Shown: piece after piece, positions 22,549 to 30,589 of the stretch
How the letters are laid out: each line of letters begins with the position of its first letter
Position numbering within the stretch: the first letter of the stretch is position 1
Origin: an uncultured Lachnospiraceae bacterium
GTDB lineage: Bacteria > Bacillota > Clostridia > Lachnospirales > Lachnospiraceae
DNA length: 34,927 nt
Direction: 5' to 3'
Assembly (NCBI GenBank): GCA_947630855.1
Contig: CANRJF010000025.1
Span: 1-34,927, forward strand
Translations under genes and position numbers: made by a program
The notes under the pieces: generated by a model
What the model was told of the DNA's origin: nothing
The model's database searches: none
The model's input: the letters and a program-made list of their open reading frames with translations, nothing else

Positions 22549-23424
22549 TTAATAAGAAATAATCTCATAACCATCCTCCGTTACCAACACCTGTACTTCC
22601 CACTGGGCAGAAGGCTTTCCGTCCTCCGTATATGCTGTCCAGTTATTCTCTTCGTCTATGTAAATCTCCACTTTTCCCATATTTATCATGGGTTCAATGG
22701 TAAATACCATTCCCGGCACCATAAGCATTTCCGTGCCTCTTGTACTGTTATAACTTACCCAGGGGTCTTCATGAAATTCCAGCCCTACTCCATGGCCTCC
22801 AATCTCCCTGACAACCGTATAACCATGGGCATATGCATAGTCATGCACCGCCTGGCCCATATCTCCTAAAAATCCCCATGGTTTTACCTCTTTTAACCCT
22901 TCCGCAATACATTCCTTTGCCACCTTCACCAGCTTTTCTTTGGCAGGACTCACCTTCCCTATGCAAAACATCCTGGATGAATCTGAAAAATAGCCGTTTA
23001 AAATAGTGGAGGCATCTACATTGAGAATATCCCCCTCCTTTAAAATCACATCTTCCGAGGGAATCCCATGACATACCTGGTCATTAACAGAAGTACATAC
23101 ACTCTTGGGAAATCCCTGGTAATGTAAAGGGGCAGGAATCCCTCCCATGCTGGTAGTGCGTTCATACACCATCCGGTCAATCTCCTCCGTGCTCATACCT
23201 GCATGAATATGTTCTTCCAGATAATCCAAAACGGCAATATTAATCTTTGCACTTTCTTTGATACCTGCAATCTGCTCCGGTGTTTTAATCAGGTCATGGT
23301 CGGGTACAATATGTCCTGCATCCCGTATTTTTGTAATTTTTTCATCAAATGCCTGATGGCAGATTTTATATTTTTTCCCGCTGTGGCACCAACACGGATC
23401 ATTTCTTCCAATTTTTGCTGACAT
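22549..23424 (-). CDS. map: Methionine aminopeptidase with N-terminal SEC-C motif
   Basis: It removes the initiator methionine from new proteins. Residues 1-25 carry a SEC-C zinc motif (GRNDPCWCHSGKKYKICH), a subtype common in clostridia that may bind the ribosome or zinc. The peptidase domain follows with ligands in ILNVDAS, SDSSRMF, GGHGVGLEFHE, TIEPM and the Glu of WEVQVL. The start at 23424 is chosen from family N-termini (MSAKIGRNDPC); its ribosome-binding site is poor. A frame extension upstream to 23496 overlaps the previous gene. A tight hairpin lies just before the start. Confidence 0.9.
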   Translation of the reverse strand: MSAKIGRNDPCWCHSGKKYKICHQAFDEKITKIRDAGHIVPDHDLIKTPEQIAGIKESAKINIAVLDYLEEHIHAGMSTEEIDRMVYERTTSMGGIPAPLHYQGFPKSVCTSVNDQVCHGIPSEDVILKEGDILNVDASTILNGYFSDSSRMFCIGKVSPAKEKLVKVAKECIAEGLKEVKPWGFLGDMGQAVHDYAYAHGYTVVREIGGHGVGLEFHEDPWVSYNSTRGTEMLMVPGMVFTIEPMINMGKVEIYIDEENNWTAYTEDGKPSAQWEVQVLVTEDGYEIISY

Positions 23425-23438
23425 AACAATTAAATTTT

Positions 23439-23454
23439 CCAGGGCTTCCCCTGG
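23439..23454 (-). promoter_or_regulatory. Hairpin just upstream of map
   Basis: CCAGGG, loop GAAG, CCCTGG on the - strand, a perfect 6-bp stem with a stable tetraloop, 15 nt before the map start. It replaces an obvious ribosome-binding site and could act as a processing or translation-control element. Confidence 0.5.
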
Positions 23455-23470
23455 TTTCTTTCTCCTTTCT

Positions 23471-24130
23471 CTAATGTTCCAAAATAATATTTCCAAAATC
23501 TATCCTGTCAATAAATTCTTCATTTTTTGTAATCTCATGTTCCAAAAGCATCTCCTCGTAAGCGCTGCCCTCCACATCATAGTCAGCTTCCTCTTTTCCT
23601 TCAATGGCTGCCTGCTGCCTTTGCATCTTTTGTGCCAGAGCCATTTTTTCCAGATAAGCATCCACCTCATCCTGGGAAAGGGCAAGTTTTTCCTTCTGTT
23701 CGTCTTCCAAATCATTCCAGAAATCCGCCTGTTCATTGGCAAGATATTTTTTCTCCTCCTCGTCCAGAAAAACCTCTGCCTCCACTGCCATCTCATAAAA
23801 AATGGCATCATGAATTGCCAGATTTATGGCTGCGTCCCTGGCTGTAAGTTTTAAAAATTGTCCGTTGGTGTGAGCGCTCCAGTACTTGTTGGTATTGGTA
23901 TCATCATAAACCTTTGCCTGTTCCTCCACCAGCTTTTCCTCATAAACGGCATAAACGGCAAAATCCCTTAGTGTAACAGGCTTCCCGTCTACCACCGCAA
24001 TTTCTTCATCCAGATAGTCGGAAAAAACAACCTTTCCGCTGCTGCGGCTCTTGTACATTGCCGCCCCTCCTGCAATAACGGTAAATAAAACTATTACCGC
24101 CAAAAATATTATTATCTGTTTTTTACTCAT
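23471..24130 (-). CDS. SurA N-terminal-like membrane-anchored protein
   Basis: This is a 219-residue protein. Residues 5-25 form one transmembrane or signal segment, and the remainder is extracellular. EEIAVVDGKPVTLRDFAVYA resembles the start of SurA/PrsA chaperone domains, and the long acidic helical part fits that fold. The catalytic parvulin domain is absent. It may act as a small foldase-like chaperone or be specialised for the neighbouring cell-wall hydrolase. Its start ATG overlaps the end of a mini-gene that carries the good ribosome-binding site. Confidence 0.6.
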   Translation of the reverse strand: MSKKQIIIFLAVIVLFTVIAGGAAMYKSRSSGKVVFSDYLDEEIAVVDGKPVTLRDFAVYAVYEEKLVEEQAKVYDDTNTNKYWSAHTNGQFLKLTARDAAINLAIHDAIFYEMAVEAEVFLDEEEKKYLANEQADFWNDLEDEQKEKLALSQDEVDAYLEKMALAQKMQRQQAAIEGKEEADYDVEGSAYEEMLLEHEITKNEEFIDRIDFGNIILEH

Positions 24131-24149
24131 GTTCTTTCATCGACAGCAT
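24123..24149 (-). CDS. 8-residue leader peptide coupled to the SurA-like gene
   Basis: The mini-gene MLSMKEHE has AGGAGG 7 nt before its ATG. Its last codons overlap the ATG of the next gene (24130), whose own ribosome-binding site is weak. This looks like translational coupling. Alternatively the strong site simply serves the downstream ATG poorly. Confidence 0.4.
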   Translation of the reverse strand: MLSMKEHE

Positions 24150-24181
24150 TTTTTTCCTCCTGCCGCCGTATAGCCTTTCTC

Positions 24182-25465
24182 TTATAATACTCTCCGCACA
24201 CACACAATTGTACGGTATGTAGCAGAACTTGTGGTTATGCCCACCGCTGCGCTTTGGGCATGGACAATCTGTCCGCCGCCCATATAAATTGCCACATGGC
24301 CGCTGTAACAAATTAAATCTCCCGGCTGGGCATTGGCATAACTTACCGCCTTGCCGCAGCTTTGCAATGCCGCTGAACTATGGGGAAGGCTAATGCCGAA
24401 TTTTGCAAACACGCTCATAACAAATCCTGAACAGTCTGCCCCGTTGGTAAGGCTTGTCCCGCCCCATACATAAGGATTCCCTACAAACTGGCAGGCATAA
24501 TTTACCACATCACTGCCTGATACATTGGTGGAGTAAGGGGGATTTTCCCCTCCTCCGCCGGAGTTGTTATTGTTACTGCTGTTTGAATTGCCCGTGCCAT
24601 TGGAACCATTATTGTTTGCATTATTACTGTTACTGTTATTATTGCTGCCGCCGTTATTTCCGCTGTTATTGTTACTATTATTGTTAGCCGCTGCCGCCTT
24701 TGCTTTTGCCTTTTCCTCCGCTTCTTTCGCCTTGCGCTCTTCTTCCTTAATAATTGCATTCTGTTGGGCAATTGTCTGTTTATAAGCTGCCGCCGCTGCC
24801 TGGGCAGTAGCAAGCTGATTATCGTAATTCCCCATCTGGGACTTTTTCTGGGCAAGGATACCTTCTAAGGAAGTCTGCTGTAATGCATACTCTTCCTCCA
24901 TTGCCTCCATCTCCGCTTTTTCCGTCTCCACAGTGGTTTTTAACTCTGCCACCTGTTGCACTGTGTTCTGATATTGGGTCAGCAGATTTCTGTCATAATC
25001 ATATACATCCGAAACATACTCCACCCGGTTTAAAAATTCAGACATATCCTGGGCGCCTAAAATCGCCTCTATCATGGCGGAATCTCCCCGCTCATACATA
25101 AACTGGATTCTTTTTTTCATGGAAGCATACTGATTTTTTTCCGTCTCCTGGGCATCCGCCAAATCTTTTGTCACCTGCTCTAACTGCTCACTCTTATCCG
25201 CAAGCTCCTCTTCCAATATTTCAATATTTACCAAAAGATTTACCAGTTCCGCATCTTTCTCGTCAATTTCACTTTGCAGCCTGGACTGCTCTCTTTCTAT
25301 GGCTTCAATCTGGCTGTTAGCATTATCAAGATTCTCCTCTGCCTTGGCTTTCTCGTTTTTCGCCTTATTCATGGTGCTGGCATAAATAGCATCAACGCTT
25401 GTACATCCCAATGCTGCCGCCATGAAAACAACTGCAATTTTTTTACATCCCCTGTTTTTTTTCAT
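24182..25465 (-). CDS. NlpC/P60 peptidoglycan endopeptidase with PcsB-like coiled coil
   Basis: This is a 427-residue secreted cell-wall hydrolase. It has a signal peptide (about 1-30) and a long coiled coil (about 35-250, with heptads of Glu/Lys/Leu) like PcsB or CwlO. An Asn/Gly/Ser-rich linker (about 260-320) follows, then an NlpC/P60 domain with C345 (DCSGF), H390 (SGHVAIYMG) and H402 (VHAQS). It probably cuts stem peptides during growth or division under control of the coiled coil. AAAGGA lies 8 nt before ATG 25465. Earlier in-frame ATGs would extend the signal peptide. Confidence 0.9.
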   Translation of the reverse strand: MKKNRGCKKIAVVFMAAALGCTSVDAIYASTMNKAKNEKAKAEENLDNANSQIEAIEREQSRLQSEIDEKDAELVNLLVNIEILEEELADKSEQLEQVTKDLADAQETEKNQYASMKKRIQFMYERGDSAMIEAILGAQDMSEFLNRVEYVSDVYDYDRNLLTQYQNTVQQVAELKTTVETEKAEMEAMEEEYALQQTSLEGILAQKKSQMGNYDNQLATAQAAAAAYKQTIAQQNAIIKEEERKAKEAEEKAKAKAAAANNNSNNNSGNNGGSNNNSNSNNANNNGSNGTGNSNSSNNNNSGGGGENPPYSTNVSGSDVVNYACQFVGNPYVWGGTSLTNGADCSGFVMSVFAKFGISLPHSSAALQSCGKAVSYANAQPGDLICYSGHVAIYMGGGQIVHAQSAAVGITTSSATYRTIVCVRRVL

Positions 25466-25548
25466 ATAATCATCCTTTTTTGTGGACATAATTTTGTTTC
25501 CGATTTGCATTTTCCCTACAATAAATCTTAACATTTCTACAATGCTAT

Positions 25549-25577
25549 ATTATAACATTAACATTTCCTCATTTCAA
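25549..25577 (-). promoter_or_regulatory. Promoter of the NlpC/P60 gene
   Basis: TTGAAA (25577-25572), a 17-nt spacer and TATAAT (25554-25549) on the - strand. It gives a leader of about 75 nt. Confidence 0.7.
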
Positions 25578-25603
25578 TGGTACTTTTCCTTCTAAATTAA
25601 AAA

Positions 25604-25639
25604 GAAGCAGAATCAGTAAAACTTCACTGACTCTGCTTC
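25604..25639 (-). terminator. Terminator of the chemoreceptor gene
   Basis: GAAGCAGAATCAGT pairs with ACTGACTCTGCTTC with one mismatch, an 8-nt loop, and TTTTTAATTT on the - strand after the stem. It starts 13 nt after the stop. Confidence 0.85.
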
Positions 25640-25651
25640 CGTTCATTTCTT

Positions 25652-27118
25652 TTACCCCTGCAGACTCTCCTGCAGATTTTGTGCCAACTTATAAATCGAG
25701 TTGAAAATTTCCTTGCATTTTCCTACTTCCGCAACGGTAATTTCAGAATTGCCAAGGCCTTCACTGGAAGAAGATGCAACCTCCTGGCTGGTAGCCGATA
25801 AATGGGACACATTATCAAATATTACATTGGACGATTCCACCGTATCTTTCATAATGGCACTCATTTTATCAATATTGGCAATTAATTCACCTACTTTTGC
25901 CTCCACATCCGTAAATTTGCCATTTGTATCCACAATCAAAAGATTCTGCTCCTTAACGGAATCCACAGCATTATCAATGCTTTCATTGGCACGCCTTGTA
26001 TCCGTATTCAACTCCTGAATAATGTTGGTTATGTTGTTGGAAGCCTGCTGGGTCTCCTCAGACAGTTTGCGGATTTCCTCTGCCACCACGGCAAATCCTC
26101 TGCCTGCGGTGCCTGCTCTTGCCGCTTCAATGGACGCATTTAACGCAAGAAGATTTGTCTGGCTGGAAATATTTAAAATGGTGTCCACAAAACTTTCTAC
26201 TTCATGAACTTTATTTGTCAATTCCTCAATTACTTTCTCCACAATACGGCTTGACGAGACAACATTGTCCGCCTGGGAACGCAGTTCTCCCACCAGTTTC
26301 ACACCTTCTTCCACAGATGCTTCTACCCTGGTGGAATCCTCAATCATCTCATTCGCTACGTTTCCGCCTTTTTCCGCATACTCTCTGATGTTCTGACACA
26401 TAACGGCCTGCTGCTGGATGGCCTCTGCCGTGCTCTCCGTGCTGTCCGCAATATTACTCATGGAAAAATTGCTGGTAGCAAGGCTTTCCTCCAAAGTATC
26501 CATCATGCCCATGGCATCATTAAAATGCCGGATAATATCGTCTGCAACTTTTAACCCTGTCTTATGATTCTCCTCAGCCTCCATGGCCGCTTTTTGGATT
26601 ACATCAATATTTTCCTGGTTAAACTGTTTTAAAAGTTTCGTAACCCTGATGGATGTAAATGCCACCAATATAGATATAAATACATTTACCACCATAGACT
26701 CCTGGACATCAGGAAGCAAACTATAATTAAATACCACACGCAGCAAGTTCACAATAAAAATAACTGCATTTCCAATAATTATCAGTCGTAAATTCAAGTA
26801 TGTAATGGCTGCAAACAAAATAGGAAACGCATAAGCAAAATTATCCTCCCTTGTTCCCACCAGGCGCAGTACCGCATACACAAAAGCCGCCGCTATCAAC
26901 ATGCCGTCGGCGCAAAGCTTTGTGTCACGTTTTGCCGCATACATGACAATGCAGGCCGCAAGCCCCCCAAAAGCAGAAAACAACTGGATATATGTCTTTC
27001 CTGTCACTCCCTTGCCCACACCTACAAAAGCTATCATTGTAAGCAGGACATAACCTAATATAATAACTACTGCAGGAAAAACCGTGCTGTTTGCCCTTTT
27101 ATATTGTGCCTCTGTCAT
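25652..27118 (-). CDS. Methyl-accepting chemotaxis protein without periplasmic sensor or HAMP
   Basis: This is a 488-residue receptor. Residues 1-160 hold about six hydrophobic segments with little outside the membrane. A coiled coil then leads directly into the MCP signalling domain, with the hairpin tip [20 protein letters not shown] and [19 protein letters not shown]. There is no obvious HAMP domain or large extracellular ligand domain, so it may sense membrane state or an internal partner. GAGAGG lies 8 nt upstream. No other chemotaxis genes are in the window. Confidence 0.88.
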   Translation of the reverse strand: MTEAQYKRANSTVFPAVVIILGYVLLTMIAFVGVGKGVTGKTYIQLFSAFGGLAACIVMYAAKRDTKLCADGMLIAAAFVYAVLRLVGTREDNFAYAFPILFAAITYLNLRLIIIGNAVIFIVNLLRVVFNYSLLPDVQESMVVNVFISILVAFTSIRVTKLLKQFNQENIDVIQKAAMEAEENHKTGLKVADDIIRHFNDAMGMMDTLEESLATSNFSMSNIADSTESTAEAIQQQAVMCQNIREYAEKGGNVANEMIEDSTRVEASVEEGVKLVGELRSQADNVVSSSRIVEKVIEELTNKVHEVESFVDTILNISSQTNLLALNASIEAARAGTAGRGFAVVAEEIRKLSEETQQASNNITNIIQELNTDTRRANESIDNAVDSVKEQNLLIVDTNGKFTDVEAKVGELIANIDKMSAIMKDTVESSNVIFDNVSHLSATSQEVASSSSEGLGNSEITVAEVGKCKEIFNSIYKLAQNLQESLQG

Positions 27119-27220
27119 CTATATACCTCTCTTTCCCGTACTTTATGTATAGCCGGATTAAAACCAATCCTTCATACTTTAAAGATATGTACTCTCAATT
27201 TACATTCCATTTGCAACATT

Positions 27221-27249
27221 ATTATATCACTATTCTATTTTCTTGACAA
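27221..27249 (-). promoter_or_regulatory. Promoter of the chemoreceptor gene
   Basis: TTGTCA (27249-27244), a 17-nt spacer and TATAAT (27226-27221). The -35 lies inside the last codons of the DUF3794 gene. Confidence 0.7.
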
Positions 27250-28789
27250 TTAACAATTTCTCTCCGGGTTTCACTGCCGGCTGGGTCATGTGGTTTGTCT
27301 CCATAATATTTCCCATGGTTGTGTGATGCTCCTTGGCAATACAAAATAATTTGTCCCCCGGACGCACAATATAACCTACAAGCCCGGGACTCTGCTGCAA
27401 TACCTTTAAATCCAGCTCCTCCTCCCGGATACTGGTAATCAACTGTCTTCTCTGCTCCTCAAATGCCAGGAGGGTAAGGCTTACTGCCGCTTTTACCTCA
27501 ATGGTCCTGCCGTCAAGAAGCACCGTTGTCACCTGGTCGATTTCACCGTGGAGGCGAATCTGTATCTCCGCCTTTGTCTTTGGCATTTCAATCAACTGCT
27601 GGAATGGAATATATGCTTTCTTTGCCCCTAAAGGCATGGAATCATCCGATGTCATATAAAGGATTTCCACTGTCAGTATTCCCTCCGCCAGCACGCCTTC
27701 CTCCGTAATTGTGGTCTGCTCAACGTTTAAGGATTCCTCATTAACGCAAATCTGGAGAATATCTTCCTCTCCTTCTTCCAACTCTATTTTATCCGCTATT
27801 TTGCATTTTGCCTCATTCTTTACCCACAGTTTATGGAAACATGCGGTTTTAAATTCAGGTTTTACCTGGCGGTCCAATGCATAAATATCGGAAATCATCT
27901 CAATGGATTCCTCTTTCCACAACCCGATTTCCAGTTGAACCACCATATCCAGCATAAGATTTCTCTCTTCCCCGTCTTCATCCTGGCGGATTTCAAGGCT
28001 CCACTGCTCTAAAGAAGGTTTCGTCCAGAAAATCTGCCCGCCCTCACAGGCACTGCATTCCACATTCCCGTGTACCGGCATCGTGGTTTCAAACCACTGA
28101 ATCCCCGCTTCTTCCTCCACTCCCGTGTACAGAACATAAATCAGGGCTTCCCCTGTCACTTCAATCTCCCCGTTTTTGGGCTTGCTTGCCATTCCCCGCA
28201 ATTCCACACTGCTCCAGAGAATTTCATCCATATTCGGCTTATTGGAAGATAAAGATAATTCCTGTTTGATTCGCAGGGTATCTTTTTTATCCGTAATCAA
28301 CTCCAGTGTATCCAATGTCTCTTTTAACGTCTCACATGTGCCCTCTTCCTGTATTCCGGTAAGTATTTTTTCTTCCTCTGCCGCCTGGGCTGTGGCTGTA
28401 AATTCCACCAGGGAACGGATGCTTAATTTCCTGGAGTTAATCACGCTGACGGAAATATCCTCAATTTTTCCGTCTACTTTTATGGGATAATACTCCTCCA
28501 CCCCGTCTAAGGCAAGATTTTCCTGAAACGGGATTTCTCCCTGAAGCTGATTTAATTTTTTTGTATCCAGGTCTGTCCTGTACAGTATACAAAACATAAG
28601 TGTGCCTTTTAACCACACATGGCCGTTGGTTACATGGGTCTCCTCAAAATGAATCGTCCCCCGCTCCCTTATTACTTTCGTTAAATCCGGCTTATAATCC
28701 GGAAGATTATAATCATCATCCAGGGTAATCTGGCTGAATGCTCTGCCCACTTCCCGATTTCCATGCAATATTTTATTCTCTAATTCCAC
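27230..28789 (-). CDS. DUF3794 and LysM protein, probable spore-coat or cortex-associated factor
   Basis: The protein has 519 residues. The N-terminal half contains DUF3794 units (TLDDDYNLPDYKPDLTKVI is a signature). A further such unit follows near 320-450, and the C-terminus carries a LysM domain (GYIVRPGDKLFCIAKEHHTT, then NIMETNHM) that binds peptidoglycan. Proteins of this design are conserved in spore-forming clostridia and linked to spore envelope assembly. I chose GTG at 28789 because a GGGGGG site lies 7 nt upstream and the protein then begins VELENKILHGNREVG as in relatives. ATG 28819 is an alternative. A hairpin overlaps this start region. Confidence 0.8.
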   Translation of the reverse strand: MELENKILHGNREVGRAFSQITLDDDYNLPDYKPDLTKVIRERGTIHFEETHVTNGHVWLKGTLMFCILYRTDLDTKKLNQLQGEIPFQENLALDGVEEYYPIKVDGKIEDISVSVINSRKLSIRSLVEFTATAQAAEEEKILTGIQEEGTCETLKETLDTLELITDKKDTLRIKQELSLSSNKPNMDEILWSSVELRGMASKPKNGEIEVTGEALIYVLYTGVEEEAGIQWFETTMPVHGNVECSACEGGQIFWTKPSLEQWSLEIRQDEDGEERNLMLDMVVQLEIGLWKEESIEMISDIYALDRQVKPEFKTACFHKLWVKNEAKCKIADKIELEEGEEDILQICVNEESLNVEQTTITEEGVLAEGILTVEILYMTSDDSMPLGAKKAYIPFQQLIEMPKTKAEIQIRLHGEIDQVTTVLLDGRTIEVKAAVSLTLLAFEEQRRQLITSIREEELDLKVLQQSPGLVGYIVRPGDKLFCIAKEHHTTMGNIMETNHMTQPAVKPGEKLLIVKKIE

Positions 28790-28796
28790 TAAAAAG

Positions 28797-28848
28797 CCCC
28801 CCATTCTGAATTTATACATCTTATTCAGAACAGAGGGTTTTTATGCTT
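28797..28848 (-). terminator. Terminator-like hairpin overlapping the DUF3794 ribosome-binding site
   Basis: On the - strand AAAAACCC, then TTCTGAAT (28830-28823), pair with ATTCAGAA (28811-28804) and then GGG, followed by CTTTTT. The GGGGGG that should recruit ribosomes (28802-28797) lies at the 3' foot of the stem. It can be the end of the veg transcript and at the same time a control point for the next gene. Confidence 0.5.
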
Positions 28849-28853
28849 TCTTC

Positions 28854-29096
28854 CTAACAAAGTTTCATTCTTATGTCTTTTGTAATAATGTCCGTATAAC
28901 TGAAAGATAACAATTGCGGCGGGTTATCTTTATTCTGATCATTTATCAAAATCGTAAACACACTGGGATACGCATTTTGAATTACGCCTTCCTGAACATC
29001 AATTTTGTTTCTTCCCCGGTCAAGCTGAATCATCACCTTGCTCCCGCATTGCTGATGTACGGATGCACGTACTTTGTTTATATCTGCCTGCTGCAT
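28854..29096 (-). CDS. veg: Veg protein
   Basis: This is an 80-residue protein of the Veg family, a small abundant Firmicute protein reported to stimulate biofilm matrix genes in Bacillus. The fold signature is present: KVMIQLDRGRNKIDVQEGVI, AYPSVFTILI and LLSFSYTDIITKDI. The start at 29096 has GGGAGG 8 nt upstream. It has a consensus promoter about 140 nt upstream, in line with the very strong veg promoter of Bacillus. A palindromic repeat lies between promoter and gene, inside the leader. Confidence 0.88.
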   Translation of the reverse strand: MQQADINKVRASVHQQCGSKVMIQLDRGRNKIDVQEGVIQNAYPSVFTILINDQNKDNPPQLLSFSYTDIITKDIRMKLC

Positions 29097-29128
29097 AGTA
29101 GTTCCTCCCTTTCTTCCGTTACTGATGG

Positions 29129-29220
29129 TATACTCCAAAGCATACACATTTGCTAAATGATTTGCTGCTATCATCGAAACAGAGAAGACCTGTTGGCAAA
29201 TCATTTAGTCCACGGGTATA
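29129..29220. repeat. MITE-like palindromic repeat, copy B (92 bp), within the veg leader
   Basis: It begins TATACTCCAAAGCAT and ends CACGGGTATA. ATTTGCTAAATGATTTGC on the left pairs with GGCAAATCATTTAG on the right. Orientation and ends match copies A and C. It starts 33 nt before the veg ATG and ends 15 nt inside the veg -10 box, so almost the whole predicted leader is this element. Confidence 0.82.
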
Positions 29221-29234
29221 AGTCTACATGCTTT

Positions 29235-29263
29235 AGTATACCACTGTGATGAATTGATGTCAA
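29235..29263 (-). promoter_or_regulatory. veg promoter, near-consensus
   Basis: TTGACA (29263-29258), a 17-nt spacer and TATACT (29240-29235). It is the best SigA promoter in the window. Confidence 0.8.
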
Positions 29264-29295
29264 AATGGACATAAGTACTATATTTTGTGTGCATT

Positions 29296-29727
29296 TTATT
29301 CAAAAATTACATTTTTGCCCATATTTTGTATCTTTAATACAATATATGGATAGCTTGGAGTTGTACTCTTTATGGCATCTTTGGCAGGTCCTACCAAATT
29401 TGAGCGGAAAACCACTGCATTTTTTGTTAAAAATACATCAGTCACCTGAATGCTGTACCCGCCGGTTTCCTGTTCCCCGTAACCCCTTACAATATACACA
29501 AATTCATCATTTTCAAAGACTATTTTCAAATCCGCGGCTTTCTTTTCCTGGATTTTTCCCATAAGTTCCTCTGGAATATCATTTTCCTCCACAATACAAT
29601 AATCCACATCCTGTATTTTACTCTCATCTGTTTTCTCCATGCCGCAGCCGGATAAAATTCTAATAAAACAGAAACCTATGATTAAAAATACACCCATGCA
29701 CAGGCTTTTTTCCAAATTTGCATTCAT
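29296..29727 (-). CDS. PrcB-like lipoprotein
   Basis: This is a 143-residue protein. A signal peptide ends in lipobox LSGC near residue 28, so it is a likely lipoprotein. The C-terminal half matches the PrcB_C fold: YIVRGYGEQETGGYSIQVTD, then SYPYIVLKI. PrcB-type proteins are known as accessory subunits of a spirochaete protease, and similar stand-alone lipoproteins occur in Firmicutes with unknown role. GGAGG lies 10 nt before the ATG. It stands alone between veg and plsC. Confidence 0.72.
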   Translation of the reverse strand: MNANLEKSLCMGVFLIIGFCFIRILSGCGMEKTDESKIQDVDYCIVEENDIPEELMGKIQEKKAADLKIVFENDEFVYIVRGYGEQETGGYSIQVTDVFLTKNAVVFRSNLVGPAKDAIKSTTPSYPYIVLKIQNMGKNVIFE

Positions 29728-29790
29728 ATACCTTTATCCTCCATTCCTTTGCCTATTTATTATTTTTTTCATTTTATTCAAAAAAGCCTG

Positions 29791-29819
29791 TTGTAATTCC
29801 TTTTTGCAGTGAGTATAAT
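29791..29819 (+). promoter_or_regulatory. plsC promoter
   Basis: TTGTAA (29791-29796), a 17-nt spacer and TATAAT (29814-29819). It lies about 45 nt before the plsC start. Confidence 0.7.
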
Positions 29820-29863
29820 AGGAATGGATTTTTAAAGAAAGGATGGCATTCTTAAGATAAACT

Positions 29864-30567
29864 ATGATACGATTGATTCTTGTTGCTCTTTTTGTAATAC
29901 TTTTTCTGATTCTTGGTATTCCTGTTTTGGGAATCGAATGGCTGATAGGTAAAAAACACCCCTATGCCGCTGACATTTCCCAGCTTCGAATTGTACAGTG
30001 GGCATTTCGGGTAGTGTTGTTTTTAAGCGGCACCCATGTAACGGTAACAGGGGAAGAAAATGTGCCGAAAGACGAACCTGTACTCTATGTGGGAAATCAC
30101 AGAAGCTACTTTGACATTGTTATCACGTACGCCCGCTGTCCCAGGCTCACCGGCTATATTGCAAAAGATTCTATCCAGAAAGTCTTCACTGCCAGTTTCT
30201 GGGAAGGAACGATATAAAATCCGGTTTAAAAATGGTGGTAGACTGCATCCAGCAGGTAAAGAACGGAGTTTCCATCTGTATTTTCCCGGAAGGCACAAGG
30301 AGCGGCGGAGCAAAGGAAACAGATATGCTCCCATTTAAGGAAGGAAGTTTAAAAATTGCGGAAAAGACAGGATGTGCCATTGTACCTATGGCTTTAACCG
30401 GTACGGCTGATGTCTGGGAAAATCATCTGCCTTTTGTAAAATCAACCCATGTAACATTATCCTACGGCAAGCCTGTTTATCCCAAAGACTTAGATAAAGA
30501 ACAGCAGAAACACTTGGGAAGTTACACCAGAAACATTATCCTGGAAATGTTAAAAGAGCAGTCGTAA
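29864..30567 (+). pseudogene. plsC: 1-acylglycerol-3-phosphate acyltransferase, broken by an out-of-frame deletion
   Basis: PlsC makes phosphatidic acid at the membrane. The first frame (29864-30217) has the membrane helix and the catalytic motif NHRSYFD, then runs IAKDSIQKV and shifts into FTASFWEGTI-stop. The second frame resumes around 30192 with LHCQFLGRNDIKSGLKM and contains FPEGTRSGG. Relatives have about nine residues (a P-L-L-x-x-W-M type stretch) between KV and LHC. Joining AAAGT to CTTCAC therefore points to loss of about 28 nt, which shifts the frame and separates the two catalytic motifs. The promoter and terminator remain. Either it is a real null allele or a sequence error. Confidence 0.8.
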
Positions 30568-30578
30568 CTGCTCTTTTT
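30556..30578. terminator. Terminator shared by plsC and murF
   Basis: GAGCAGT (30556-30562), loop CGTA, ACTGCTC (30567-30573), then TTTTT. The reverse strand also has a T-run after the stem, so it suits the convergent murF. Confidence 0.8.
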
Positions 30579-30589
30579 CTATGTTCTCT

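Noticed and set aside
24560..24700. Repetitive triplets resembling a short tandem repeat
   Set aside because: They encode the Asn/Gly/Ser-rich linker of the NlpC/P60 protein in frame, so it is low-complexity coding sequence, not a CRISPR or satellite.
24454..24785. Cys/Leu-rich frames opposite the NlpC/P60 gene
   Set aside because: They are the reverse complement of the Asn/Ala-rich coding region and have no start signals.
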